Of a stretch of DNA of 64,000 nt, positions 50,294-62,700 are shown piece after piece. The position numbers were made by a program, and so were the translations under genes. This DNA is from Gorsachius magnificus (lineage: Eukaryota; Chordata; Aves; Pelecaniformes; Ardeidae). The stretch covers positions 120,798,837-120,862,836 of the forward strand of contig CM067083.1 in NCBI GenBank assembly GCA_034008185.1, read 5' to 3'. The notes under the pieces are model-generated. The model was not told the origin of the DNA, ran no database searches, and was given only the letters and a program-made list of their open reading frames with translations. Positions within the stretch are counted from its first letter, which is position 1; each line of letters begins with the position of its first letter.

Positions 50294-50487
50294 AAAAGCT
50301 CTGTTTGTGAATAGGTGGTGTATCATGTATTTATTTGGCAAAATCTGTGCAGATCTTCATGTGCATACGGATGTGTGAAGCCTGACAATCTGTTTGTGCC
50401 CTTAGATATAGATGTACATCAAAACATTTTATCTTGAGATTCCCAGAAGAGGGCAGCAGAAGACTGATGGTATGATAATGCACAAGA

Positions 50488-50548
50488 CGGTTGAGTTTGG
50501 AAGGGACCTGTGGAGGTCATCTGGTCCAACCCCTCTGCTCAAGATTGC
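50488..50548 (-). mobile_element. Old CR1 3' fragment
   Basis: GAGTTTGGAAGGGACCTGTG and GGTCATCTGGTCCAACCCC followed by CTGCTCAAG: the same older class as the piece at 9474. Tail and remainder missing. Confidence 0.75.
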
Positions 50549-52303
50549 CCCTGTTCTGGTGAGATATTTAATCACTGTTATTTCTGGGGGGAAATGAAAG
50601 GGGCAATTCTAGGATCTTTCAGACAGATTAACAAGAAGTAACTATGCAAAAGTAAAATGCTACCAAGGAACACCCTTATTATCTGAGGTAACGCAATGTT
50701 TGTTGTAAGGAAGAGAATGCATTCACTCACTGCAAAGCCCTCTGTCACAGTGGCTGGGACAGTCTGCACATTTTGGTCTGCTTCTGGAAGGTGTAGCCAT
50801 TTACATTGCATCATTTCCTCTGAAATTTGAAAGAAATACAACACAAAATGAGATCAAAGTGCAGATCTGCCCCTTTAACATGAGTTTATGTTATTTATCA
50901 CAATGAAAAGCATCCAGAAGTTTTTGGATACAATTATTTTCATAGACAGTCATGTTTTAGTTTCAGATATTCATAGAATACAAGAACTTTAATTTTAAAT
51001 AAGAGGGACAATAAGCTATAGAGTAAGAAGATTAATCCATTATTTGTGTTTGTATAGCATTATCGGTTTTAAAAAAAATAATCACGTTTCCTAGTTCTGC
51101 TTTCCTAATGGTTTTCAAATGATTGTGGCTTATAAGGAAATAACCTCAGCAGATGACTTCTCACATGCAGGTGTTTTAGATATGCTCTTTACCTCTACAA
51201 ATAGTCATTTACTGTTGGATTTCACTTTGTGTCTGACTTTCTTGTTTGTGGTCAAAGTTACAGGATGATTTGTGCACGATGCCTGATTCTGCAGAGACAG
51301 TCTTTTCTTTGTTCATGTGCTAAAATTTCCCTAATATGTATTTCAATATGAAATAAAATAAATAACCTGATGTTAAACCCATAATTCACGGTGGTATTTT
51401 CAAAATTATAAATGGTTAAAATAAACTGTCATAATTTTATCCTACACATGATCAATGGACTGCATGAGTTTTTTAAACGTATCCATAATTATTGCATCTT
51501 AAATGAGTAAAAAGGCAGTACGTACAGAGGACAGCATTGGTGAACATAAAGTTAGTTGAACTGGTTCCTAGGACAGTAGGCAACTGCACGTCCACTCTGC
51601 TAACTGTTGTACTAGATAAGCTGCAGAATAAAAAATGAACACATTATTTCTGAGTCATGTTTTATTAAATTCTTATCAAAGAGCTCACAAAGTAACAGAA
51701 CCAGAGGATAACTTTTTGTTTAGTTTTGTCTATGTAGCATTTAAGTTTACAGTTTAGCTGTCAGAAAGAATAAATAGAAAAATGAGTTAACCATGTCCTC
51801 CAGTTTCCAAATGTTTTTGAACAAGTTTCTGGCAGGACACTAAAGTTAAAATTCAAATAGTTTCATCATAATTATTTTGCTTTGACATTTCTCAATCAGG
51901 TATTTCAATTCCTGTATAGAAAATATTTATTTCTAAATTAAAAGTATTGAATTTTTTTTATACAGAATAATATTTCTCTTCTGGATAGCTCTTCCTAAAT
52001 ACTGGTTCCACTGCCTCAGAATTAGATGAAAAAGGGGTTTTAATTTATCATTCATCTTTGAATCAGTGTGTGAATGGTAGATACTGGTTTGATGACAGTG
52101 ATAATTTTTTTTCTGATGATAAATATCTCCCAGCTTCCTTATGCATAGTGTAATTCTAGTGTATCACTGCAGTTTGTTTCAATTCTCCATACCTGAGTAT
52201 AACTCTCAGTATTGACATTTTTTGTGGCTGCTCCAAATCCATACTTGAAATTGGAAGGCTGACTGTACCAGACTTGAATTGCTTCAGCCCATATTCTTGG
52301 GTG
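50549..52303. other. No supported gene
   Basis: AT-rich intergenic sequence with two short splice-flanked open stretches on the minus strand (50731-50819 and 51526-51620). They resemble no family I know, and joined to each other would create a stop codon, so they are not annotated as exons. Confidence 0.4.
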
Positions 52304-53075
52304 TAGAATCATAGAATGTTTTGGGTTGGAAGGGACCCCTAGCGGTCCTCTAGTCCAAACCCCCTGCAGGGAGCAGGGACACCTTTAACCAGATCAGGTT
52401 GCTCAGAGCCCCGTCCAACCTGGCCTTGAATGTTTCCAGGGATGGGGCCTCCACTACCTCTCTGGGCAACCCCTTCCAGTGTTTCACCACCCTCATTGTA
52501 AAAAATTTCTTCCTTCTATCCAGTCTAAATCTACCCTGGTTTAGTTTAAAACCATTACCCCTTGACTTGTCACAACCAGGCCTACTAAAAAGATTTTCCC
52601 TGTATTTTCTATAGGCTCCCTTTAAGTACTGAAAGGCCACAATCAGGTCTGCCTGCAGCTTTCTCTTCTCCAGGCTGAACAACTCCAACTCTCCCAGCCT
52701 GTCCTCATAGGAGAGGTGCTCCAGCCCTCGGATCATTTTAGTAGCCCTCCTCTGGACCCGCTCCAACAGTTCCATGTCCTTCTTGTGCTGAGGGCTCCAG
52801 AGCTGGACGCAGGGCTCCAGGTGAGGTCTCAGCAGAGCAGAGTAGAGGGGCAGAATCCCCTCCCTCACCCTGCTGGCTACTCTTCTCTTGATGCAACCCA
52901 GGACACAGTTGGCCTTCTGGGCTGCCAGCACACATTGTTGGCTCATGCCCAGCATTCCTTCCCTCAGTACCCCCAAGTCCTTCTCCTCCCAATCCCTTCA
53001 TCCCCCAGCCTGTATTGATACTGGGGGTTGCCCCAACCCAAGTGCAGGACCTTGCACTTGTCTTTTTTGAACCTC
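52304..53075 (-). mobile_element. CR1 LINE 3' fragment
   Basis: Inverted tail, 3' UTR and about 200 open codons of C-terminal polymerase on the minus strand ([22 protein letters not shown] blocks), with a frameshift further upstream. It ends abruptly at the MRF codons, where a TA repeat begins. Confidence 0.94.
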
Positions 53076-53112
53076 ATATATATATATATATATAAATATT
53101 TATATATATATA
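53075..53112. repeat. (TA)n microsatellite at the CR1 5' breakpoint
   Basis: TA dinucleotide run with one AATATT interruption, directly abutting the truncated end of the CR1. Confidence 0.95.
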
Positions 53113-55439
53113 AAAGTTCCTTTCTCTTTCCTTATCAATATTTATTGTTGATAAAGGACATCAACTTTGGGGATGCACATTTCACAAGAAAGAACTTTTC
53201 TTAAGGAACAGGTGACTGAAGATGAACCAATCCAACTGTATTGTTCTGCCTTTTTTTATTTGTCTCCAGGGCAAGGAAAGAGAGAAGATAAAAGGCTTGT
53301 CCTTTTGCAGCACTTTGACTTTGCCAAAATACTTGTAGTCTGATCAGCAAGCTGCAGTCCTGATGTTGTGTTCACAAAATGAAGGCTCAAGATTAGGGGT
53401 GGTTGCTTTGAAATTGTCTTTTCTGGCTGTAGCAAAAGAGTGGATTAAATATTTTGAAGCAGACACGTAGGTCAGCAACTCGCTTCATAGCCATGCTCAG
53501 AATGACCTGCACACTGCGTGACACAGCCATATTTTCTTCCAAGTGGTTCCTGAACTTCTATTTGCTAAATAAAATTTATATTGTGTTAGCTCACTGAGGC
53601 CAAAAGGCTGTGGCACGGGGCATTACTGGACACAAAATTCACCCCATGTGTTGCTCAAGAGTAACCTACTTGCAGAATGGCTACCGATGTGTATACCTTC
53701 CCCCTTTATTCTGAAGAGATATGTGGCATGTGTTTGCTTTTTTGGTCCAGCGTAGCATCACTCAGCTCACCTTTCCTTTTTGCAGGATCTTTGCTTCCAC
53801 TCATTTATAAGGTAATATCACAGATCCTCAATGACCAACTCTGCTCTATTTAAACACAATGTGTCTTGCTTCCTTCCATGCTGCCTTTTGGCTTTCACAA
53901 GACATAAAATATCTGCACATCTCCCCATTCTTTTCTTACAGTTCCCTTCCTCATCCTTGCCTTTGCTGTAATGCCTTGCACACTCAGCATCATTTTTGCT
54001 CTGCTGGGTTGAGGTTGCCGTCCACAGTACAACTCGATATTGTTCCACTCTTTCCTGTCTTCTGCAGTATTTCTGGCAGCTGTATTCTGTTGCCAGGATT
54101 TTCATATGGGATTATAATTCCTTTCTAACACAGCTGCTTTTGTTCTTTATTTGTATAGTGGGCAGCTCTACGGGAAGTTGCTTGTGATAAGGTCTCCCAT
54201 ATCTTTCTATGTTCTGAGGTAAGGGCAGGGGTGCTTTTTTATCTGAAGTACTTGTGACAACTTTGATGAGATCAGGGTTATCACTATCAGAAAATCTAAT
54301 AAACTGAATACCATGGTTATTAAGACTGCATGTCTATTGACTGTGAGGGGAGGCAGCCTAACACCTTCAGACACTCAACGTCCTGGAATATAGTTCCATT
54401 ATTTTACTCCATCCACTGTTCTCAGTAATTTTCATTAATTTTCTACAGCCCCCTGAGCTTTTTATTTTTATTTTTAAAATGAAGTAATACTACTGCAAGT
54501 ATTTCTTCAAAATGTGCCACACGTTTAAATAGTGAAGTCTGTCAGATATGCTACAATTGATCGTCTATGGGTAAAATAATTAGGAAGAAAACAAAGATCA
54601 ATAAAACTGACATCCGGGACCATGGAACAAAGGGAAATTTAGCATATCAATTCCAACTTCCTCATGTGGATTACCTGAAGAGGTGGAGTAAATTAATTAA
54701 AAAACCCCTAATTCCTCAGGGTTCTGCAAATGTATGTATTGTTTTAAAGATACATATATGGAAAGTTCTTTAAAAAAAAAATCAGTTTGAGAGATTTGAC
54801 TGTGGAAGTTCTTTTTCCAGCCCTTATATAAACATGAACTACAAGAATCTGATTTGAGCTCAGGCAATGAAGGCAAAATTCAAGTTTCTTCAGTTGCACT
54901 GAAGTTAATGACAGCTTAACTAGTGCCTTCGATTAAAATTCATGCTGTTCTGTGTGGGTCAGGCTTTGCATAGATCTTTTTCTTAGTTGTACAAAAACCT
55001 TGCAGACCTGATCTTTTTAGCTAACTTTGTTTTGTAAAAATGAACATTATTAATTTCTTCCACAGAACCCAACTCACTTTCCAGTCCAGATTATTATTAG
55101 GGAGATAACAAACAGGGTAGTAACTCAAACAGTTACTGTCAGATGGAGTAGGTGCTACAGAAAAAAAGCTAAGCACATAAATGCAGAGGCTACAAATCTC
55201 TTTGAAGGCTATTGGACCACCAGGGTTGAGATGCTGGGCATAGATGACTCACAAATTGGAAATTTTGACTACTGCACCATTGGTTTTGAACCGGAGGGTG
55301 CGTGTGTTCAGCCAGCATGGAGACCAAACAGAGCAAATCCACCCTCCTCAGAGAAACACCCCATTCGATGTCTGCCCTCAAACTTGACAGAGCACAGCTA
55401 CTCTACATCACCACGGGTTTTCTCCACCATCTTTCAGTC
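53113..55439. other. No gene or repeat recognised
   Basis: Intergenic sequence; open frames are short and unsupported. An A run is at 54772-54782. Confidence 0.4.
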
Positions 55440-55869
55440 CAAGTTGGTGAGGGGTCTGGAGCACAAGTCTTACAAGGAGCAGCTGAGGGAACTGGGGTTG
55501 TTTAGTCTGGAGAAGAGGAGGCTGAGGGGAGACCTGATCGCCCTCTACAACTGCCTGACAGGAGGCTGTAGTGAAGTGGGTGTTGGTCTCTTCTCCCTGG
55601 TAATGGGCAATAGGACAAGGGGAAATGGCCTCAAGTTGCACCAGGGCAGGTTTAAGTTAGACATTAGGAAAAATGTTTTCACCGAAAGGGCTGTCAAGCA
55701 TTGGAACAGGCTGCTCAGGGCAGTGGTCGAGTCCCCATCCCTGGGGGTATTTAAAAGCCAGGCAGACAAAGTGCTTAGGGACAGGGTTTGGGTTTGGTGT
55801 TGGGATGGAAGTGGGCTTGATGATCTTAAAGGTCTTTTCCAACCTAAGCTATTCTATGATTCTATGATA
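55440..55869 (+). mobile_element. CR1 LINE 3' fragment
   Basis: AAGTTGGTGAGGGGTCTGG through the polymerase C terminus (about 120 open codons) to the 3' UTR and two ATTCTATG units. The open frame continues about 70 codons upstream of the CR1 by chance, giving a fused 218-codon frame that is not a gene. Confidence 0.93.
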
Positions 55870-56609
55870 AGCAGATGTACTGATTAGATTGCGGCCTACT
55901 GTGGCACAGTTGCAGTCTTTTAAGGGTTGACATTTTCTTCCACTTTACAAAGGAGACATTTCAGACACCAGTGTCTACAGGTGATTTTCCAGGTCCGCTG
56001 TCAGAGGCAGACCTTCAGACTGGCAGTGCAACTTCTCGTTTGCTGGGCTGTGTTGACTTGACTATTGAGTTTAAGTCTCTGCTGAACATGGCTTAATCAG
56101 ATCTGTAGGGATGAGGAGCAGCTGAGAAAGACCCAAACTGTTACCTTCTAGCTAGATCTGGAAAGAGATTGTTTTGGCCTTGTCCTTCTAGTGGCTGCTA
56201 CTGAGCTTTGTATGTTTATATACACAATATAATGTGACTGACCTGTAAGTATAAAACTACTGTGAATAAATATTGTTCAGGTTATTTGCCCTCTGGCCAG
56301 TAGCAAACAAATTCTCAACAAGTGAGGCTGTAGACTAAGCACGTACATAACTGTGTCTGACCGTGGTTACCTGAGGCAGTGTTATTTCAATAACTATTCA
56401 TTTCTGCCACAGATCTCATAAACAGATTTAATAGTTAAATATATTTGTATAGAGCCTAAAAAAAACAGAAAGGAAGTGTTTCTGAATTTCTTGATCTCTT
56501 GCTGTGAAATGAAAAGGAAGATTTTTAACATTTTGTGACTTGTAAATGGGAGTTCATTACTGTTACATTCTTCTATAGAGAAATCAGCACTCTAGAAAGA
56601 GAGCACAGG

Positions 56610-56903
56610 AGAGCCAGACTCTTCTCAGTGGTGCCCAGTGACAGGACAAGGGGCCATGGGCACAAACTGAAGCAGAAGAGGTTCCAGTTGAACGTGAGGA
56701 AGAACTTCTCGACTTTGAGGGTGCCCGAGCCCTGGCACAGGCTGCCCAGGGGGGCTGTGGAGTCTCCTTCTCTGGAGATATTCAACCCCCACCTGGACAA
56801 TGTCCTGTGCCCCCTGCTCTGGGTGAGCCTGCTTGAGCAGGGGGGTTGGACTGGGTGATCTCCCGAGGTCCCTTCCAATCCTTGTTGTTCTGTGATTTTG
56901 TGA
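56610..56903 (+). mobile_element. CR1 3' fragment of the ATTCTGTG-tail class
   Basis: GAGCCAGACTCTTCTCAGTG to GATCTCCCGAGGTCCCTTCC and a decayed tail GTTCTGTGATTTTGTGAG. Matches the second CR1 of the 9.8-11.3 kb pair in class. Confidence 0.9.
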
Positions 56904-57080
56904 GAGGACAATATAGAGTAGAGGGTTTTTTTTCTTTTTTTTCAAAGATAGAGGTCATCTTAGCAATTAATAACATAAGAGATAAAATTGTCCGCATAAT
57001 CATGTTAGTCACCCCCGCCACCTGCAAGGACTAGCCAGGTTAAATATTTTAATTTCCTATAAGATTTTGATTTGTTTGAC

Positions 57081-57335
57081 TGTCGCTTTCACTTGTATAG
57101 CGACAATCACCCACGGTTCGACGTGTGAGCTGCACAGGGGGGTTCGCCCTCATCCCTGGGCCACTGATGCACAGACACCAATATGAGGATGCAGCAAATG
57201 GCGTTTATTATAACACTACAACAGCTTTTATACCCCTTATCAGGCCTGCCCTTCTTCTTCCTTCTTCTTGGTGACGATGATCAGTAGGCGGTCTTCTTCT
57301 ACACTCAATTGCTTCTCCCCTTTTTATTCACCACA
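57081..57335 (-). mobile_element. Compact solo LTR with perfect 6-bp target duplication
   Basis: 255 bp bounded by TGTCGC and CACCACA on the plus strand and flanked on both sides by TTTGAC (57075-57080 and 57336-57341). On the minus strand it has a GGGTATAAAAGC TATA box near 57236-57225 and an AATAAA about 30 bp later (57212-57207), then about 130 bp of U5. Short U3, TG...CA ends and a 6-bp duplication fit an alpha- or beta-type avian retrovirus. No internal sequence remains, so the copy is a recombination product that encodes nothing. Confidence 0.88.
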
Positions 57336-57341
57336 TTTGAC

Positions 57342-59404
57342 AAAACATCTCTTCTAAAGTATGTTTGATTCTTAGCTAGAAATAATCTTTTTTAAAAGAA
57401 TTATGGCTTTGAAACTGAATTCAGAAACCTACAATAAACCTAGCATAATGTTATTTGAAAAAAATATTGTTAAAAAATGAAAGATTTTTTTTTTCATGGT
57501 CAAATATGATTCTATTTTATTTGGCTAATCTATCACTTATAAGCACCACATTAGGAAATTCCCACTGAGAATGTGTTTATTTGCTAGTTTTATTGAATAA
57601 AGGTTTGACTACCAGATTTGAAGATGGATTCACTTCCTTATATTGATGTGGAGAAGTTAATCATCTACTCCAAACTCTTTGTCTGAACTCTTAGTGGACG
57701 AGGCAGGTGTATGTTTAGATCTATTAATTCATTAGAAACATTTTCTAAATCAGTACTACAGGACATCAAGAATCTGGCTCCAGAAAAGAAATCTGGGGTA
57801 AAATTCATTCCAACTCCGGGCATAACTCAATAGTGAAAGCACTTGCATTTGAACTAGTATTTTCGTAAATAGCTAAAAACCACTTTTAAAGTCAGCTTTA
57901 GGAAGAACCATATCTAATGCATTTAAAATGTTAGATTAGAATAAGAAGAGTTATGAGATACAGGTCAATGAGACAGATGAGCTACATCCCTTCGCTCACA
58001 TTTCTCCCATAAAACAAATAAAACAATGCCTGTTGTAAGTGGATGTTAACAACAATATGGAAGGATACAAAGAAAGTGAACAAAGAAGACTTCTGTATGG
58101 AACCCTCACATGGAAGAACACTTTTTTTTTTCAGATATGTCTTCCTCTGTGAGAATCTGATGTAACCAAACCAAACATAGTGATGCCCAGCTGATGTTTT
58201 AGAATAAATCTGTTATTTGAAAGAAATCTGCCCAATGGGAAATAAAGCAATCAAACAACAACAACATCATTTCTCAGAATCCAAACTAACTTTTGATACA
58301 GGTGATTTATTGAGTGATTAAAACAAACAAAAAAAAAGACATGGAAAAAACATCCCCTTCCTTCTAACTAATAGTGAAAGGCACAAAGGAATCCAAGCTA
58401 TCACAGAAATCTCAAATGTAACAATGATCTGGAGATATTTGTTTCTTATTCGTGGATAAAAACAGGTTTAAGGGCTCAGCTTCAGTTTACATGGTTAATG
58501 CCTTCAGCCCTAACTATCTCTGTGTAAAATGGCCTATACAAACTGAAGTTTTTCATGAATGCCTTTTTGTTTACTACATGTATTTACTGGCAAAAAGGTG
58601 TTTCTCTAATCTAACAAAAGTGGTGACAATGTGGGGACTTTTGCTGTGAATTCTTTAAAAAAGCGTCAGCCCTAAATTCATTCCATATATAAGCATTTCA
58701 GCCTTCTCATGCATTTGAGGTAAGAGTACAGCAGAGGTATTGCAGATGGCACAGGAAGAAGGTTGGTCTTCTTGTAACAGTGTCCAGTTGGTAAAAAATA
58801 TATTGGACTTGCTGAGACTGAAAAGCATGTTAAAATGTGGAAGAAAACAAGAAAATCTGATTTGCAAGTCAGTGAGTCCTGCATGGACCATTCTGTTGGA
58901 CTGGTTGCAGTAAGCAAATGAGAAACATTTGCAGCAGTAAAAAGAAGCATTAAGGCAATCTCCATTTAAAATCACAGTACCCCAGCATGAAGAGTCATTT
59001 GGAAATGATATTGCTGATTAATTGCAGTCTGACTCATAATAATTACTGAACTAACTGAATTCAGCCACAGTCAAGCTTGTTTCTCACCTTTTTTGTAATA
59101 GCATAGAGGTTATAACACTCTGAAATGGGAAACTACTTGATAAAAGATGAATTGAGCCTACATAACCAGAGGGCATATTGCATACCCATTCACAGCATAT
59201 CCTGACGGAGAGGGCTTTGCACACACCTCGATGAAGCTGAGCCATTCCACAGTCTGATGTGCAGGAACCATAGGGCTAGATAGAAAAAAAGGCAAGAGGG
59301 AGTATTTAATTGCATGGAAAGGGCCCTGAGGAAAATCACTGTAAAGGGAGGCATAGATTTCTGGTTTCTGCATCCTGTAATGCTTTCCTCTTTTAGAGAG
59401 GCGT
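57342..59404. other. No gene or repeat recognised
   Basis: AT-rich intergenic sequence. A 49-bp open stretch with good splice-like borders lies at 59227-59275 (minus) but is too short to call. Confidence 0.4.
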
Positions 59405-59715
59405 GGAATCATAGAATTATAGAATCATTTAGGTTGGAAAAGACCTTTAAGATCATCAAGTCCAACCATTAACCTAACCTTGCCATCCCAATGCTAAACC
59501 TTGTCCCTAAGCACCACATCTGCCCGACTTTTAAATACCTCCAGGGATGGGGACTCAACCCCTTCCCTGGGCAGCCCCTTCCAGTGCCTGACAACCCTTT
59601 CCTAATGTCTAACCTAAGCCTGCCCTGGTGCAACTTGAGGCCATTTCCCCTTGTCCTATTGCCCGTTACCAGGGAGAAGAGACCAACACCCACCTCACTA
59701 CAGCCTCCTGTCAGG
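59405..59715 (-). mobile_element. CR1 LINE 3' fragment
   Basis: Inverted tail, TTTAGGTTGGAAAAGACCTT, and polymerase C-terminal coding sequence with a deletion of about 25 bp inside the [16 protein letters not shown] region, ending at CAGCCTCCTGTCAGG. Confidence 0.92.
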
Positions 59716-62700
59716 GGCATGATCTGACAGAAAATGTACACACAGTTCAGGAAGCAGAACCTGGAACACTCTGTTCTGTAAAGAAGTGCAGAAAAATAAT
59801 TGGTTAGAAAAAAAAAAGTATTTCCTGGATGAAATTCATACACATCTTTTACAAGTTTCTGCTATTGGAAAGTATCCATTTATTCACAGCAGTATCAATG
59901 ATACCTGAGCACACGTGCTTATGCTAGTGCTTTTGTATGATCAAGGTGGGGAAAAGCAAATACGTACAGTTCTTCATAAATCAGTGAACAGACTCTTCTG
60001 AAAGAAGTCATAAAATATAGTTGTGTCTAACTGAAAGGTTTCTACATCTTACCTAGTTATCTCTACAGGGAAGGAGATCTTCTATATTAGTGGAGACCTA
60101 AGTCTAAATGCAGCAGCCTATATGGAGGCACTTGGCACCATTTCATATAAAATAAGATGTCCAAAACACCCATGACATGCTAAAGATGTTACAAAGGCTG
60201 TGTGGAAGACCTGCACGCTTCCAAATTGTAGCTGAAGTCCTGGCAGGATACTCTGGGACATCTCAGGAGGCTTTGGATTCCGAACTGAATTAAAGGCTTA
60301 CCTCACACAATGAGGCGTGTCTTGGAGAGACACCTCCCATGCGAAGATGTCCACATTTTAGCAGGTTTATTGTGTATCAAACTCTATTTTCGTCCTTGAT
60401 CTAGCTCCACCAAGGAGAGGAACCCAGAGTAGTTTTTTTGGAAAAGCTAATCTTGTAGAATCAGGTGAATCTCCAGGTGAAAGGCAGATGAGATCAGTAG
60501 CACTCAAGGCATCCCTGTTTTCTAACCATGCACTCCTGTACATTTTATTTCATGACTTGCAATATTGCTGTTATGATTCCACATACCCATCACAATCTTT
60601 TAATAACTAGGGTAAAATGCAATTTATATTCAAACTGTATATATCTGTAGTATACCTGCCCTCTTCTAAATAATTTTCACTTTACAGTCACTGAAGAAAA
60701 ACAGTCACTTCTGAGATGTGATGTGCATTGCTCTGAGTGTCTCACCCTCAAACAGACCACTTAAAACTGGGATTAAAACCATGTATTTTTCTCCATCTGC
60801 AATAAAAACAATTTGGAGCAATTGGTCTGCATTATAGATATTTCAGACCAGGAGAACTGAATGTCACCTCCTACTCTTCAGCAATGGAGTGTAATGAGCT
60901 GGAAGTGTTTGTTATCTATGAGGAAGTTTAGTTTGGACCAGATATCCCAAAATGAATCTGTAGAGAGAAAAAAATCATGCAAACCTGAACTTGCAGCAGC
61001 CAGAAATTGTTTTAGACGCATAGTAAAGAAATACTCACAGCTTTCTGTTTTCCTTGTGTGACGGATGTCTCATAAATTGTCTATCCTAATAAATTCCTCG
61101 TGCTCAGAACAGCTGTGTTCAGAGATGTGGGGCTGATGTTTCACCTGCTGTTTCAAATTCAAGTGCATTTACTGACAACGTCTGGCTTAAATTGCCATCT
61201 TTGTCCCATGTTCTGAGATTCTGCTGGATTTTATTGGTATCAAACTGGAACAAAGAGTGCTTTTCTATTTGGTTTACCTGGTACATGGCAGGACATGGTA
61301 GAACCTGAATACAAAGCACAGTAAGCAGGAATTAGTGAGGAGGAGGGAAAAGAAATGAAATGTAAAAAGAGAACCGTGCAAAAGTGAGATACAGGTATAC
61401 TCCAAGCAAGGTCAGCTACAAAATGGGGCCACTGAAGGGCACCACAACTGTTGAATTCATACCCACTTGCGGTTAGGCTTTGTGGACAAAGCCTGCCAGT
61501 GGTTAGAGCCAGCTTAGGTGGTTAGAGCTAAATTCTGCTCTATTGTATCCGATGACCATACGATCAGCAGCTAAATAAGCAATTTAGCAATCAGCTCCTA
61601 GAAGAGCACACAGGCTTTTCTCCTCCTGTCCGCTGCTGGCAGTGAGAAGTCACTGCAAAAAGTTTCTGGATCTGCAGGTGCAAAAAGAAATAGGGACCGC
61701 CTCTATTTTCCTGTCCTCAGCTCTTAACAGCTTAATACCTTTGGCTAGTGTCTTGCTTACATTTCGGGGATGGGAACCCTGTCCCTCACCGCATAAGTAC
61801 AGCTGCAGAGCACTGGGAGAGATCAGTTTTGTGGGAACAGCTGTGGATGTGGATTTGCAGAGGCTGCAGCTGCGTGCAGAGAGGAAATGTGTAGGGTAAG
61901 AAACAGGGCTAACAGCTAATAAAACCCAAAGCATAAGGGCAGAAGTCTATGATCAGCGCTATGCGAACAGTGCAGCAATAGCCTAGGGCCATTTGTTGCA
62001 GGTTGAAGCTCTTCCAGGTTTGATTTCTTATCCACCCAGCTCAAACTATGCAGTCAAATATGCTTGCCAGACAAATAGCAAAACTGTGGCCTAGAGGGGG
62101 AGAACATGCCAGCTGGGAGTCAACCTAGAGCTGAAGAAAAATTTCTGGTGTTGTAAGCAGCAGATCTTTCACATCCTACCTCTGACACCAAATATGAAGA
62201 AGAGATATCAAGAGTATGCCACTTTTAATGTCAGCTTGGGTTGTGAAGTCAGCACATTGCGATTCTGTGATTCTGTGACATTCACAGATCCTTAGGAGAA
62301 TAGAGCCTACAGAGAAAGGGTAGATAGTGGTGTTGACATGATGCACATTTTAATCTGTCCCCTGTGCAAGCCATAACAAGCTGTCCCTCAACCTAGATAA
62401 CTTATGAATGACATACTAGCCTCTTCTGAGAAAAAAGGAATACCTTATATCTGGATGGCCTAACCTAAAGAAATGACTGCTCTGATATGTGATGGAATTG
62501 TTTTGAATCTGTGAGATTTTAGTCCTGTGAAAAATTGCAAGAAAACAATTTCTGAAAATGGGCAAGGTGACTTTGCACTCAGAGAGAGAAGAACCATTGT
62601 TTGGCTGAGGATATAGCTACAGACCAGTTTCTCAGAGTGGGAAGGCTCCAGTGGGTCCACAAACATGAACAAAAGTTTTACTGGTTCTGGCCCAAAATGT

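Noticed and set aside
51526..51620. Exon-like stretch (acceptor CTGCAG, donor GTACGT) open in one frame on the minus strand
   Set aside because: Joined to the next candidate exon at 50819 it makes T+AG, a stop codon, at the junction; no family resemblance.
55231..55887. 218-codon open frame on the plus strand
   Set aside because: Its second part is CR1 polymerase; the first 70 codons are chance extension of the frame without motifs.
59227..59275. 49-bp splice-bordered stretch whose translation in one frame (CTSDCG) recalls a thrombospondin type 1 repeat
   Set aside because: Too short, lacks the tryptophans and remaining cysteines, and has no neighbouring exon.
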